Shown: positions 51,226 to 60,159 of the stretch, piece after piece
Layout: each line of letters begins with the position of its first letter
Numbering within the stretch: position 1 is the first letter of the stretch
DNA from: Candidatus Dependentiae bacterium
GTDB taxonomy: Bacteria > Babelota > Babeliae > Babelales > Vermiphilaceae
Direction of reading: 5' to 3'
DNA: 64,000 nt
Assembly (NCBI GenBank): GCA_020431705.1
Contig: JAGQHQ010000002.1
Location: 1 to 64,000, forward strand
Translations under genes and position numbers: made by a program
The notes under the pieces: model-generated
Seen by the model: only the letters and a program-made list of their open reading frames with translations
What the model was told of the DNA's origin: nothing
Database searches by the model: none

Positions 51226-52473
51226 CTACGCCTCGAATCGTAATACATTTGCTATGTTAATGTTTTTATTTTTTTGTGTGGCAAGCCATGACGCACATAA
51301 ACTAATGAGCATAACTACGACAAAAGATGCAAAAAAAATTGACCATTCTAGGTGTGCGGGTAAATGTGAAACATAGTATGTATCCGGTAGCGTAATAAAT
51401 GGATAGTGTTGTAAAATGTAGCCAGCTCCATAGGCGAGCAACAATCCGCATGAACTAGCAAAAAATGCGATGCTTACTCCGATTAAGATAAATATTTTTT
51501 GAATATCCTGACGTCTCATGCCCATTGAGCACAAAATGGCAATATTACTTTTTTTATAGGTAATATACATAAAGAGCAATGCAATTATATTCATACTTGC
51601 AACAAGTGTAATGAGTGCCAAAATAAAAAACATAGCATATTTTTCTAGCACCAATGCAGAAACAAGTGCAGGATACAATGTTTTCCATGAATATACATCA
51701 AGACCTAATCGTATACTAAGCTTTTTAATAAGGGTAGCCTCATCAATATTTTTTTTTGGAAGTAGTGTAATTTGGGTTACACCAGTATCTGGAAATAATT
51801 TCTCTAGAAAAGCTAGAGAGCATATTGCAAGTCTGTTATCAACTTCTTCAATACCTACTTTTACAAAACCACAGACTCGTGCGGTGTGCTTTGTGAGTGT
51901 TATTTTACGTGATTGTGTCTGCGTATTTTTGGTAAACAAAAGAGCCACTTCATTATATGGTTGTACTCCAAGTTGTTGTGCAAGCTTGTAGCCAATAATA
52001 ATATTATTGTCTGTGAGCAATGATTGTAAATGTGTTTGCGTTGTTTTAAGGCTACTTGAGGCGGATACAATATTTTTGGATAACGTGTTCATGTTTTGCT
52101 CATATGAAGGAGAAATGCCCTTGAGCACAATTACATTTGTAATATCATTTGAGTTTGGGTGTTGGATAATAATTTGTTTTTCACTCGTAGGGGCGCATGC
52201 TTGGACTGACTGAAATTCATTTTGTATAACGTTGGCAATGGCACTAAAATTAAGCTTATTGCCATCAATATCTTCGATAATAATTGGTGCGTGTATACCA
52301 CGAATTTTATCATACGTTGCCTTTTCAAATCCGTTCATCACAATGGTAACTAAAGTAAGAGAAAAACTGCCAACCAGGATTCCGATAAAGCAGATAAAAA
52401 TCATGTGGGATATTGATTTTTCTTTTTGTGTATCAAATAGGTAACGCCAAGCTAAAAGTAATGTCAGATTCAT
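51226..52473 (-). CDS. LolC/LolE-type ABC transporter permease
   Basis: The 415-residue protein has the LolCE/FtsX architecture: one N-terminal helix (MIFICFIGILVGSFSLTLVTIVMNGF), a large periplasmic domain of about 220 residues, and three C-terminal helices (MFFILALITLVASMNIIALL, IFILIGVSIAFFASSCGLLLAYG, IFFASFVVVMLISL). AWRYLFDTQKEKSISHM is typical of LolC/E starts. LolCDE extracts lipoproteins from the inner membrane, implying an outer membrane. The ATPase LolD is not adjacent; a single permease gene may serve both LolC and LolE roles. Confidence 0.85.
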   Translation of the reverse strand: MNLTLLLAWRYLFDTQKEKSISHMIFICFIGILVGSFSLTLVTIVMNGFEKATYDKIRGIHAPIIIEDIDGNKLNFSAIANVIQNEFQSVQACAPTSEKQIIIQHPNSNDITNVIVLKGISPSYEQNMNTLSKNIVSASSSLKTTQTHLQSLLTDNNIIIGYKLAQQLGVQPYNEVALLFTKNTQTQSRKITLTKHTARVCGFVKVGIEEVDNRLAICSLAFLEKLFPDTGVTQITLLPKKNIDEATLIKKLSIRLGLDVYSWKTLYPALVSALVLEKYAMFFILALITLVASMNIIALLFMYITYKKSNIAILCSMGMRRQDIQKIFILIGVSIAFFASSCGLLLAYGAGYILQHYPFITLPDTYYVSHLPAHLEWSIFFASFVVVMLISLCASWLATQKNKNINIANVLRFEA

Positions 52474-52548
52474 CTTATTCCTTGTAAAGTGGGGTAGTTT
52501 TTTTTAGGCTACGGTATATTTCTGAGTCTAAAAAAAAGAGGCACATTT

Positions 52549-53169
52549 ATGAAGCATAAACTTGCGATATGTATCATTGCACTAGGATTACTTGGATTTT
52601 TTGCCGGTTGCGGGCGTATTGTAAACTGGGGAAAAAGTAATTTTTATCAGGGAAAAAAAGTAAAGAAATATGAAAGCATACCAAAAACCTTTGTTCGATC
52701 GGTAACTGTGTATGATCAATTAGATACACAGGCCATGTTTGATGTATTATTGCTTTCAAATGAGGTGCGTACTTCATACGCTGATGCATATGCGCTTAAG
52801 CGAGGTAAAACACTACAGCAAAAACAGTTATTTTTACGTAGACAGTTAGAAGAAAATAATCATTTTATCTCATTTTATATATTAGCCCCACATAAAATTT
52901 TACTGTCGCAAACTGACACACCGTGGCAGATATTACTCGAAATTGATGGAGAAATGTATCATCCAATAGAGATAAAAGAAGTCGATTTGCCTTATGAATA
53001 CCAATCGTTCTTTGGTAAAAAATTTAATAGATTTAAAACAGTATATTTGGTAAAGTTCGACGCCAAAGATATTGATGATGAAAAAATAATTGATAAACAA
53101 ACGCAGTTGGTAGAGTTGCATTTTAGATCAATTGATAAACACGTAACACTTGCATGGGAGTTTGTATGA
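52549..53169 (+). CDS. Predicted lipoprotein, family unknown
   Basis: The 206-residue protein starts with a lipoprotein signal (LAICIIALGLLGFFAGCG) whose lipobox FAGC sets Cys20 or so as the lipidated residue. The mature part is mixed alpha/beta with a beta-rich C-terminal half (WQILLEIDGEMYHPIEIKEV). A GAGG lies upstream of the ATG. Its stop codon overlaps the rpiB start (ATGA), so the two are translationally coupled. Divergent from the LolC-like gene, 75 bp away. Confidence 0.7.
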   Translation: MKHKLAICIIALGLLGFFAGCGRIVNWGKSNFYQGKKVKKYESIPKTFVRSVTVYDQLDTQAMFDVLLLSNEVRTSYADAYALKRGKTLQQKQLFLRRQLEENNHFISFYILAPHKILLSQTDTPWQILLEIDGEMYHPIEIKEVDLPYEYQSFFGKKFNRFKTVYLVKFDAKDIDDEKIIDKQTQLVELHFRSIDKHVTLAWEFV

Positions 53170-53603
53170 ACATTGCTATCGGCGCCGATCACCGAGGATA
53201 TGCATACAAAGAATTTATAAAGAAACATATCAAGGTGAAGGGACAAGGTATTAATTGGATTGATGTTGGTACACATAATACTGAACGAGCAGATTATCCA
53301 CTCTTTGCACAGGCGGTTGTTGATAAAGTAAAATCCAGTCAGGCTGATTTGGGACTTTTGTTGTGTGGCAGCGGTATTGGTATGGCAATTACTGCAAATC
53401 GTACACCGGGAATTTATGCAAGCTTAGCGTGGAATAAGGAGGTGGCAAGAATGAGTAAGGAGCATACAAATGTAAATGTTTTAGTGCTCCCTGCAGATTT
53501 TGTAGGTAAAGAAGAGTTGCAAGAAATTATTTCAACGTGGCTTGGTGCAGCATTTCAGCAAGGCCGTTACCAAGAACGTCTTACTATGATTGATCGCTTT
53601 TAA
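53166..53603 (+). CDS. rpiB: Ribose-5-phosphate isomerase B (RpiB/LacAB family)
   Basis: RpiB interconverts ribose-5-phosphate and ribulose-5-phosphate. I use the ATG at 53166, which overlaps the stop of the lipoprotein gene. The 145-residue product has MNIAIGADHRGYAYKEFIKK, DVGTHNTERADYP, the catalytic Cys in LLLCGSGIGMAITANR, and SKEHTNVNVLVLPADFVG. Length and motifs are fully typical. Confidence 0.93.
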   Translation: MNIAIGADHRGYAYKEFIKKHIKVKGQGINWIDVGTHNTERADYPLFAQAVVDKVKSSQADLGLLLCGSGIGMAITANRTPGIYASLAWNKEVARMSKEHTNVNVLVLPADFVGKEELQEIISTWLGAAFQQGRYQERLTMIDRF

Positions 53604-53913
53604 TCGATTTCATTTTTTGCTATACCGTTATACGATAGTCTGGGTTATTTTGTACGCATTTTTTAGATGCTTCAAGCTCTTTTATTGTCTGTATTTATTT
53701 ACTTTCTCTGCATGGTAATCTTTATTTTGTAAATAGCCATTAAACTGAACGATTCTGTATTTATGTGCGAAATACAATTCTTTTGATAGGTTTTCCTTCT
53801 ATAGCAATATTCTCGTTAATCCACAGTAATAATACACCATACAATTCATAATAGGGCGTGCTGTTTATTTGCTTTTTTCTGCATAACAAAAAAATGATCC
53901 CGAAGTTGCCACC
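53604..53913. other. Intergenic region, possibly with a gene fragment
   Basis: About 310 bp after rpiB and beyond the terminator of the FtsH-like gene. The minus strand has an open frame of about 50 codons ending at 53761-53763, with protein-like composition (YELYGVLLLWINENIAIEG, then KPIKRIVFRT). It has no ribosome binding site and starts within the terminator, so a decayed fragment or chance is more likely than a gene. Confidence 0.3.
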
Positions 53914-53941
53914 AAAAAAAGAGCACACATGAGTGTGCTCT
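53914..53941 (-). terminator. Intrinsic terminator after the FtsH-like gene
   Basis: On the minus strand AGAGCACAC, loop TCAT and GTGTGCTCT are followed by seven T. It lies 20 bp beyond the stop at 53961. Confidence 0.9.
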
Positions 53942-53960
53942 AAATAAATTTGATTTGGTT

Positions 53961-56561
53961 TTATACGGTAGTAGTAAGGGCTTCAGAGTTTGCTATTACA
54001 TCAGCTTTTTTTGCTGCATTAAACTGTGCAATGAGCGCATTAAGTTCATCACCAGTCAAGCTACGTTTTTCTTGTAATGTAGTTGAAACAAGCTCGAGCA
54101 ATGCCTTGTTGCTTTGGAACAATGCAATAACTTCTTTTTCCCATAGTTTAACCAATTCATATGCTTTATTACGCATTTCATTTTGCTGTGTTTTTGATAA
54201 CTCACGGATATCAACACCGCCTAGTATAATGCTAAGCGCAAGTTGATAAGCTTCGTTTTTATCATCAACATCACCGTCATAGCCAATATGATAGTTATGT
54301 GTAGCATCAAGCAATACACGCTCTGCTGCGTACCCAGACATTAATACTTGGCCTTTTTTGTTGAGCTCAGTTGCATTCATAAGATCAAGTGAATCGTATG
54401 GGCAATACGTAAAGGTTTGACCATACAGAACCTGGCGCTGTTTTTCATGCTCAGGTTTTTTATCGTACACTTCCCAACGACCTTCATCTTTCATTTTTTG
54501 TTGAATTGGACGTGTTGTTACTTTTGCAATCATATGATTTGTTTCAAGTAATATGTGTGCCATGGTGTGACCTGTTTGGTGTACAGCAATTAAACGCTGA
54601 TCTTGCGGTGATAGTACTTTATCATCAAACATAATAATATTACGTACATTTTCATCGTGAGAATGCTCAAGTTCTTCCATACTAAATGGCACACCAGTAA
54701 TCTGTGTTTTGCGGATTACTCCTTTGATGATCTGTCTGATATCTTCATATGTGCATCCAGCGGTTTTTTGTGCAAGTAGTTTAGTGTCAAATGTGTTTGG
54801 ATCAAGTGCTAATTTGATCAAAAGTTTTTCAATAAACTCTTTACGATGCTTTAAACTTGGCAAGTTAAAACTTAATTGTACTCCAAATCGACCAGAACGT
54901 TTAAGTGCGAAGTCTAAAAATTGTGCTTTATTTGTTGCACCAATAAATACTATCTGACGTTTAGGATCAAGATCGAGTACACCGTTCATGAGTTGAAGAA
55001 ATTCGCTTAAACGCTTGTTGTCTCCAGACCATCTTTGTAATTTAAGGAAATCAATTTCATCGATAAAGACGATACATGGGGCGTTGGCATACGCTTGAAC
55101 CATTAGATCGAGCACACTATTTTCTGTAATCCATGTGACTGGCACTGGTAAAAATTTAACTTCATTTTCATTTCTACCAAGTGCTCGTAAACGACGCTTT
55201 ATTTCACCAAAAATTGCTTTTGAAAATTCAGTTTTACCAGTTCCTGGTTCACCAATAAACAAGTAACCGCGTTCTGGTGGGGTTTGTGTTCTATCAAAGC
55301 GCTCTGGATGTAAAATGTATTCAAGAACATCATTCATTTTTGATTTAACATGATCTAAACCAATAATATCGTCAAAACCAACATCAGAAATAATATTGTT
55401 GATAGTATCAGCACGTTTATTATATTCACCACTTTTCAGGCGATTGCGCCATGTGCTTGCTTTTTTGCTAATCCAATTACTAGCACGTATATAGTCAGAT
55501 TTCCAGATATAACCAATAGTACCAAGTGCAGCAATACTTGGAATTGCTGCCCAATTTTGAACCGATCGAACAATAAAATCTTGTAATGTACCGATTAAAC
55601 CCATCGGCTCTTCGTTTATCATGGCGCCTTGTCCATATAAAGGAGCCGGGCTAAATTTGCGTAAAAGATTTATTTTCCATAATTTATTAATCAACCAGGA
55701 TGGAGATTCTTGGTCTAAATGAGGGTATTTAGCAAGAAATTTTTCGTAGAGATGAGGTTGATACTTCCACTGCTCGTATAATCTTTGTCTCAAATGTTGT
55801 TCGTTTTCTAAAAATAGCCAAAAGTGATAAAAGCCAACAAAGGCGGTAAAACCAATTTTCAGGAATCGCTGTGGAACTTCATATTTAAGTGAAGGCTCAA
55901 TGATATAGTCATCAAGTTTACGAAATATTTTGTTTGCCCAGCTCAACCCAGCGGTTTCAGACTTTTTTATAAGTTCAGCGAGTTGTATTTTTGTAGTTAT
56001 AATTTCTTTTTGAATAATTTCAAAGGGATTTTCTGTGAGTGCGGGTATTGGGTGATTAGTTATGTATGCTTCAAGATCAAATGCTTCAATATCTTTAAAT
56101 CCACCTTTAAGTGATTGAGAAAGGTGATCAATGACTCCTTGTGTAAATTTGGTAAGCAGCAACAATTGTAGTGGGTCAATTTGTGTATAAGAAGCTGTTT
56201 TTAGATCGCTAATTGTTTTACCTAATGAAATAAGTGTGTCTGTCATTTTCTTTTTGTCGCGAGGGCGAATTGTATTAACGCTTACTTCTCGTGCCAATTG
56301 CATTACTGTTTGATGGAGCTCGCCTAACATTTTCAAAATTGGATCAAGAAGTCCTTCGCAAATATTTACCACCGTACGCATTGCCTCATCAATTTCTTCT
56401 TGCGACATGCTTGCAATAGCCTGTTGCATTTGTTTGATTTGTTCAGGTGAAATATTTGACTGTGGCGAAAGGGCCTTGTCCATTGTGTGTATGTGGGGTA
56501 TAATAGTGATCGAAATTAATGAGAGAAGAAATAGGCTTCGTGTGCAATCTGCAATGTTCAT
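53961..56561 (-). CDS. Exported/membrane FtsH-like AAA+ protein with altered protease site
   Basis: The start at 56561 (MNIADCTRSLFLLSLISITIIP) has GGAG upstream and a signal peptide; the longer frame is rejected. The 866-residue protein has a long helical N-terminal region of about 350 residues with hydrophobic segments near 236-252 and 338-354. The AAA+ domain has Walker A GEPGTGKT (438-445), Walker B CIVFIDEID, FIGATNK and RSGRFG. The C-terminal part aligns with the FtsH M41 peptidase, but HEAGH reads HQTGH (661-665), losing the catalytic Glu. A following Asp-rich segment (YDGDVDDKNEAYQLAL) keeps the position of the third zinc ligand. It is probably an unfoldase or chaperone rather than a protease. 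The side of the membrane on which the ATPase lies is unclear. Confidence 0.8.
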   Translation of the reverse strand: MNIADCTRSLFLLSLISITIIPHIHTMDKALSPQSNISPEQIKQMQQAIASMSQEEIDEAMRTVVNICEGLLDPILKMLGELHQTVMQLAREVSVNTIRPRDKKKMTDTLISLGKTISDLKTASYTQIDPLQLLLLTKFTQGVIDHLSQSLKGGFKDIEAFDLEAYITNHPIPALTENPFEIIQKEIITTKIQLAELIKKSETAGLSWANKIFRKLDDYIIEPSLKYEVPQRFLKIGFTAFVGFYHFWLFLENEQHLRQRLYEQWKYQPHLYEKFLAKYPHLDQESPSWLINKLWKINLLRKFSPAPLYGQGAMINEEPMGLIGTLQDFIVRSVQNWAAIPSIAALGTIGYIWKSDYIRASNWISKKASTWRNRLKSGEYNKRADTINNIISDVGFDDIIGLDHVKSKMNDVLEYILHPERFDRTQTPPERGYLFIGEPGTGKTEFSKAIFGEIKRRLRALGRNENEVKFLPVPVTWITENSVLDLMVQAYANAPCIVFIDEIDFLKLQRWSGDNKRLSEFLQLMNGVLDLDPKRQIVFIGATNKAQFLDFALKRSGRFGVQLSFNLPSLKHRKEFIEKLLIKLALDPNTFDTKLLAQKTAGCTYEDIRQIIKGVIRKTQITGVPFSMEELEHSHDENVRNIIMFDDKVLSPQDQRLIAVHQTGHTMAHILLETNHMIAKVTTRPIQQKMKDEGRWEVYDKKPEHEKQRQVLYGQTFTYCPYDSLDLMNATELNKKGQVLMSGYAAERVLLDATHNYHIGYDGDVDDKNEAYQLALSIILGGVDIRELSKTQQNEMRNKAYELVKLWEKEVIALFQSNKALLELVSTTLQEKRSLTGDELNALIAQFNAAKKADVIANSEALTTTV

Positions 56562-56733
56562 AACAATAGTCACTCCTGTACATATAAGGTTATAATTTTT
56601 TTTCTGTATTATATAGATAATATATACGTTTTTTAGGCCCTTGTCGAACTTATGCTTGTATATTTCAAAAAATAACATTTGGCATAAATACAAATAGCGT
56701 TTTTTGGAGAGTTAAAATAGGAGAGATTTAAAA

Positions 56734-58185
56734 GTGAAAAGAGGAATATTCTTTGAGAAACTTTTTGTTATTTTTTTATTGCCATTATTTTTTCTTGCTC
56801 ATTGCATAGGATTTAAGCAGGTAGAGCATGCTTCCGCAATAATTACGCAAGAGACGTTGCGTGATGTAATTAATATTGTGCCTATACTTATACTAGGTTC
56901 AGGTCCTGCTGGTTTGAGTGCTGCTGTGTATGCAGCACGTTCTAACAAATATACGGTAGTCTTGCATGGAAATAAGCCGGGAGGCTTGCTAACTGAAACA
57001 ACTTGGGTAGAAAATTGGCCGGGGTCCGAGCGAATTTTGGGCGCAGATATTATTAAACAATTACAAAAACAAGCCAAAAGGTTTGGTGCACATTTTGTTC
57101 ATGATACCGTTGAGTCTGTTGATCTATCTCAATGGCCATTTGTCATTAAAACAGAGGAAGGGTTCACGTTGAATGCTCTTACTCTTATTATTGCTACTGG
57201 TGCAACACCGCGCTATCTGGGTATTCTCGGAGAGGATGAGTATTGGGGCATGGGCGTTACAACATGTGCGGTATGTGATGCACCATTCTATAAAGACAAA
57301 AGTGTTGTTGTTATTGGAGGGGGTGATTCAGCTGTAGAAGAAGCTATACAGTTAGCTTCTTACGCGAAAAAAGTGACTATTTTAGTTCGTAAAGATCGTA
57401 TGCGGGCAGCTGCAAGCATGCAAAAATTGCTTAAAGGGTTTGATAATATTATTGTTGAACATAATAAAGTGGTTGAAGAGATTAATGGTGATGGTGATAA
57501 AGTTACCACAATTGTTGTATATGATACTGCGCAAGGTACTCGGGAAAAGCGTCAAGTCGACGGTGTTTTTTTGGCAATTGGTCATGAGCCGAACAGTATC
57601 CTTTTTAAGGATGCACTTGAAACAGACGCTCGTGGCTATGTAGCTGTTAAAGGGCGTGGCCAGGAAACAAGTATTTCAGGAGTATTTGCTGCAGGTGATG
57701 TTGAGGATCATACATATCGCCAAGCGGGAGTAGCTGCTGGTAGTGGTATAAAAGCGGCGCTTCAGGCAGATAGATTTTTGAATGATCGTGGATTTACAGA
57801 TTATCTAGTTAGTCGCTTAGAAGGTCAATTTTTTGATGTTTTTGCTAAAAGAGAAGGTGAAGGATCACTTTTAGTAAGGAATAGGAAAGAGCTAGAAGAG
57901 ATTTTAAAAGAGACTTCTGTGCCTGTGATTGTTGATTTTTATGCGGATTATTGTCCTTCATGTGTGCAGATGTTACCCTTGTTCGAATCTGTGGCACATG
58001 AATATACTGATCGTGCAGTTTTTTTAAGGGTTGATGCGCAGAAGGCCATAGATATTTTAAAACATTATGATGTTCTCAAGGTACCCACTCTCATTATATT
58101 TAAGGGAAATCAGCTCCTAGAGCGGTATAGTTTTGTAATGGATCGATCAGAATTAAGGGCGGTTGTAGAATCGGTTCTGCAATAA
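56734..58185 (+). CDS. trxB: Exported thioredoxin reductase-thioredoxin fusion
   Basis: The 483-residue protein has an N-terminal hydrophobic signal or anchor (KLFVIFLLPLFFLAHCIG). Thioredoxin reductase follows at residues 48-355: FAD motif GSGPAG (55-60), redox CAVC (178-181, in CAVCDAPFY), NADPH motif GGGDSAVEEA and GVFAAGDV. A thioredoxin domain (about 385-483) has FYADYCPSCVQM, so its active site is CPSC (407-410) rather than CGPC, and the cis-Pro is in KVPTLIIF. A TrxB-Trx fusion is known from Mycobacterium leprae; an exported one is unusual. Divergent from the FtsH-like gene, and followed by two secreted-protein genes on the same strand. Confidence 0.9.
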   Translation: MKRGIFFEKLFVIFLLPLFFLAHCIGFKQVEHASAIITQETLRDVINIVPILILGSGPAGLSAAVYAARSNKYTVVLHGNKPGGLLTETTWVENWPGSERILGADIIKQLQKQAKRFGAHFVHDTVESVDLSQWPFVIKTEEGFTLNALTLIIATGATPRYLGILGEDEYWGMGVTTCAVCDAPFYKDKSVVVIGGGDSAVEEAIQLASYAKKVTILVRKDRMRAAASMQKLLKGFDNIIVEHNKVVEEINGDGDKVTTIVVYDTAQGTREKRQVDGVFLAIGHEPNSILFKDALETDARGYVAVKGRGQETSISGVFAAGDVEDHTYRQAGVAAGSGIKAALQADRFLNDRGFTDYLVSRLEGQFFDVFAKREGEGSLLVRNRKELEEILKETSVPVIVDFYADYCPSCVQMLPLFESVAHEYTDRAVFLRVDAQKAIDILKHYDVLKVPTLIIFKGNQLLERYSFVMDRSELRAVVESVLQ

Positions 58186-58292
58186 GTGGCTGAAATTGAT
58201 CATGTATAACCTCAAAAGTTATTGCAATTTGAAATAATTTATTGCTATTCTTTGATTGAGAGATAGGATCAAATATACAATAAGGATAGACA

Positions 58293-59360
58293 ATGAAGCG
58301 GGGGGCGGTACTTATTATAATAGCAATTGCTTGTATGCATATATTATGTAGCGATATGCAGGCTCAATCGCGTATATCTCGTACCTATGGCGTGGTGACA
58401 GGGTCACTTGATAATCATGTTAAAGGTGCAGTTCTAGAAAAAGTTCTTTTATACCCAAAAAAAAATCAATATTCATCTGATACGATCGAGAGAAATGCGC
58501 TTTTGTTACGGTATAAGAATGCAATTGGGACTATACTAGTTTGTCATGGCTTTATGTGTGATAAATTTGATGTTGGATTTTTACGAGATCTGTTTCCGCG
58601 CGGTGAATATAACGTTATGACATTTGATTTTAGAGCTCATGGCCAAAAACGGCATGGTCAGTATTGTACGTTTGGAAAAAATGAGGCATACGATGTTATT
58701 GCAGCGTCACAGTTTATTAAAAATCATTCGGAACTTAAAGATAAGCCTCTTGTTGTATATGGTTTTTCTATGGGTGCGGTTGCTGCAATTGAAGCACAAG
58801 CAAAAGCAACAGAGCGTGCTGATGGAACGGATGGTTCACTTTTTGCTGGTATGATTTTAGATTGTCCATTTGATTCAGCAGAAAATGTTATTAAGCAAGC
58901 TCTTGATAACACAAAGTTTTCTTTATTTGGGTATGAATTTAATATTCCGGGGCGTGGCCTATTACAAAAATATGCATTTCATCCTTATATTCAAACACTG
59001 GTTAAAGCAGCTCTCAAAGCAGTTGCGAATTTAGACACAAAAGATATTAGTGTGAGTATGAGGCCAGTACATACGGCGCAATCAGCAAAAAAGATTAATA
59101 TTCCATGTTTTTTTATTCATTGTAAAAATGATAAAAAAGTTCCAGTCGCAGCAGTAAAAAACGTCTTTAATAGTACAACAGGATATAAAAAGCTATGGAT
59201 TACTAATGGTCGCTACCATTTTGACTCATTTTTTTATAACCCGGAACGATATACAAAAAAAGTAAGAAGTTTCTTGGCCTATATTATGAATAAACGTGCT
59301 AAGCAGAAACAAAATAAGATTGTACAGGATGATCAAGATCCTTTGAGTTTAGGGACATAA
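58293..59360 (+). CDS. Exported alpha/beta hydrolase
   Basis: The 355-residue protein has a signal peptide (VLIIIAIACMHILCSDMQA) and AAGGAT before the ATG. Alpha/beta-hydrolase features are an oxyanion-type TILVCHGFMCDK, FDFRAHGQ, the nucleophile elbow YGFSMGAVAAIE, FIHCKNDKKVP as the acid-loop region, and the C-terminal His in NGRYHFDSF. The family resembles BAAT/bem46-like or Ser aminopeptidase-like esterases. The substrate is unknown. It lies 19 bp before the thioredoxin-fold gene, so they are likely co-transcribed. Confidence 0.8.
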   Translation: MKRGAVLIIIAIACMHILCSDMQAQSRISRTYGVVTGSLDNHVKGAVLEKVLLYPKKNQYSSDTIERNALLLRYKNAIGTILVCHGFMCDKFDVGFLRDLFPRGEYNVMTFDFRAHGQKRHGQYCTFGKNEAYDVIAASQFIKNHSELKDKPLVVYGFSMGAVAAIEAQAKATERADGTDGSLFAGMILDCPFDSAENVIKQALDNTKFSLFGYEFNIPGRGLLQKYAFHPYIQTLVKAALKAVANLDTKDISVSMRPVHTAQSAKKINIPCFFIHCKNDKKVPVAAVKNVFNSTTGYKKLWITNGRYHFDSFFYNPERYTKKVRSFLAYIMNKRAKQKQNKIVQDDQDPLSLGT

Positions 59361-59379
59361 ATTGAAGAAGGGGAGTATA

Positions 59380-60003
59380 ATGAAGCGATTAATAATAGGT
59401 GGGTTAGTGTTATGTACTATGTTTAGCATAAGCGCACGGTATCGCAGTGTTACTTCAGAACGTGCTTTGGATAAGTATATTTCTCGAAATAAATTTGTTG
59501 TGGCATTATTTTATTCACTGAATCGCGAACAACGAAAAGATCGTGAGTTACGAAATAGAATAGAGCACATGAAGCGAATGCTTAAATCAACAAGTAATCG
59601 TAGTTTATATCGAAGTGCAGATGCGTATTTTACTAGTGGTAATATTGCCAAAGGTGATCTTGGCAACACAGTCGTGGGGCTAAAAATTAATCAACTTCCG
59701 GCATTTGTTCTTTATCATGATGGTGTTGTACTCACTAAGCAGGGTGTGCCGGCAATATTAGCTGGTTTTATTTCTCAAGATCAGTTGATGACGTTTATTG
59801 ATAATCACTTAGAAAAGGAAATGCGCAAATACGCTAAATGGCGCGCAAAAGAAATTCGACGTCGAGCATGGGAGAGTTCTTTTTATGGTCCAGACTTGTA
59901 TAGTTATCCATATAATTGGGGTTATCCATATGGTGGTATTGGCTTTGGTTGGGGATGGGGTTATCCATACTATAGTCGATGGGGGGGGCGTTATTGGTGG
60001 TAA
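59380..60003 (+). CDS. Exported thioredoxin-fold protein with a Gly/Tyr/Trp-rich tail
   Basis: The start at 59380 (MKRLIIGGLVLCTMFSISA) has GGGGAG 5 nt upstream. In the 207-residue product residues 25-150 fit a thioredoxin fold: NKFVVALFYSLN at the position of the active-site strand but with no CxxC, and LPAFVLYHDGVVL as the cis-Pro loop. A Lys/Arg-rich helix is followed by about 40 residues rich in Gly, Tyr, Trp and Pro (YPYNWGYPYGG, GFGWGWGYPYY). The loss of both cysteines suggests a binding rather than a redox role. It is the last gene of the 56734-60003 set; a terminator follows. Confidence 0.7.
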   Translation: MKRLIIGGLVLCTMFSISARYRSVTSERALDKYISRNKFVVALFYSLNREQRKDRELRNRIEHMKRMLKSTSNRSLYRSADAYFTSGNIAKGDLGNTVVGLKINQLPAFVLYHDGVVLTKQGVPAILAGFISQDQLMTFIDNHLEKEMRKYAKWRAKEIRRRAWESSFYGPDLYSYPYNWGYPYGGIGFGWGWGYPYYSRWGGRYWW

Positions 60004-60023
60004 CAAAACGTTAGTTTCTAAGA

Positions 60024-60056
60024 GGAAGGCTGCCTGTTGGTAGCCTTTCTTTTTTT
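60024..60056 (+). terminator. Intrinsic terminator
   Basis: Arms AAGGCTGCC and GGTAGCCTT (one G-T pair), loop TGTT, then a T-run. It closes the transcription unit ending at 60003. Confidence 0.9.
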
Positions 60057-60159
60057 ATATTCTTTGCATTTTTTGTGAGGGTTTCGGATCTGTAGTTTTA
60101 TGTTACACTAGGTAGCATTGAATATTTTATTAAAAAACAGCATAAAAAGAGGTGTTTTT

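Noticed and set aside
53761-53913. Minus-strand open frame of about 50 codons with protein-like composition (YELYGVLLLWINENIAIEG)
   Set aside because: No ribosome binding site, it starts inside the terminator of the upstream gene, and no homology is recognised; kept only as a note on the intergenic region.
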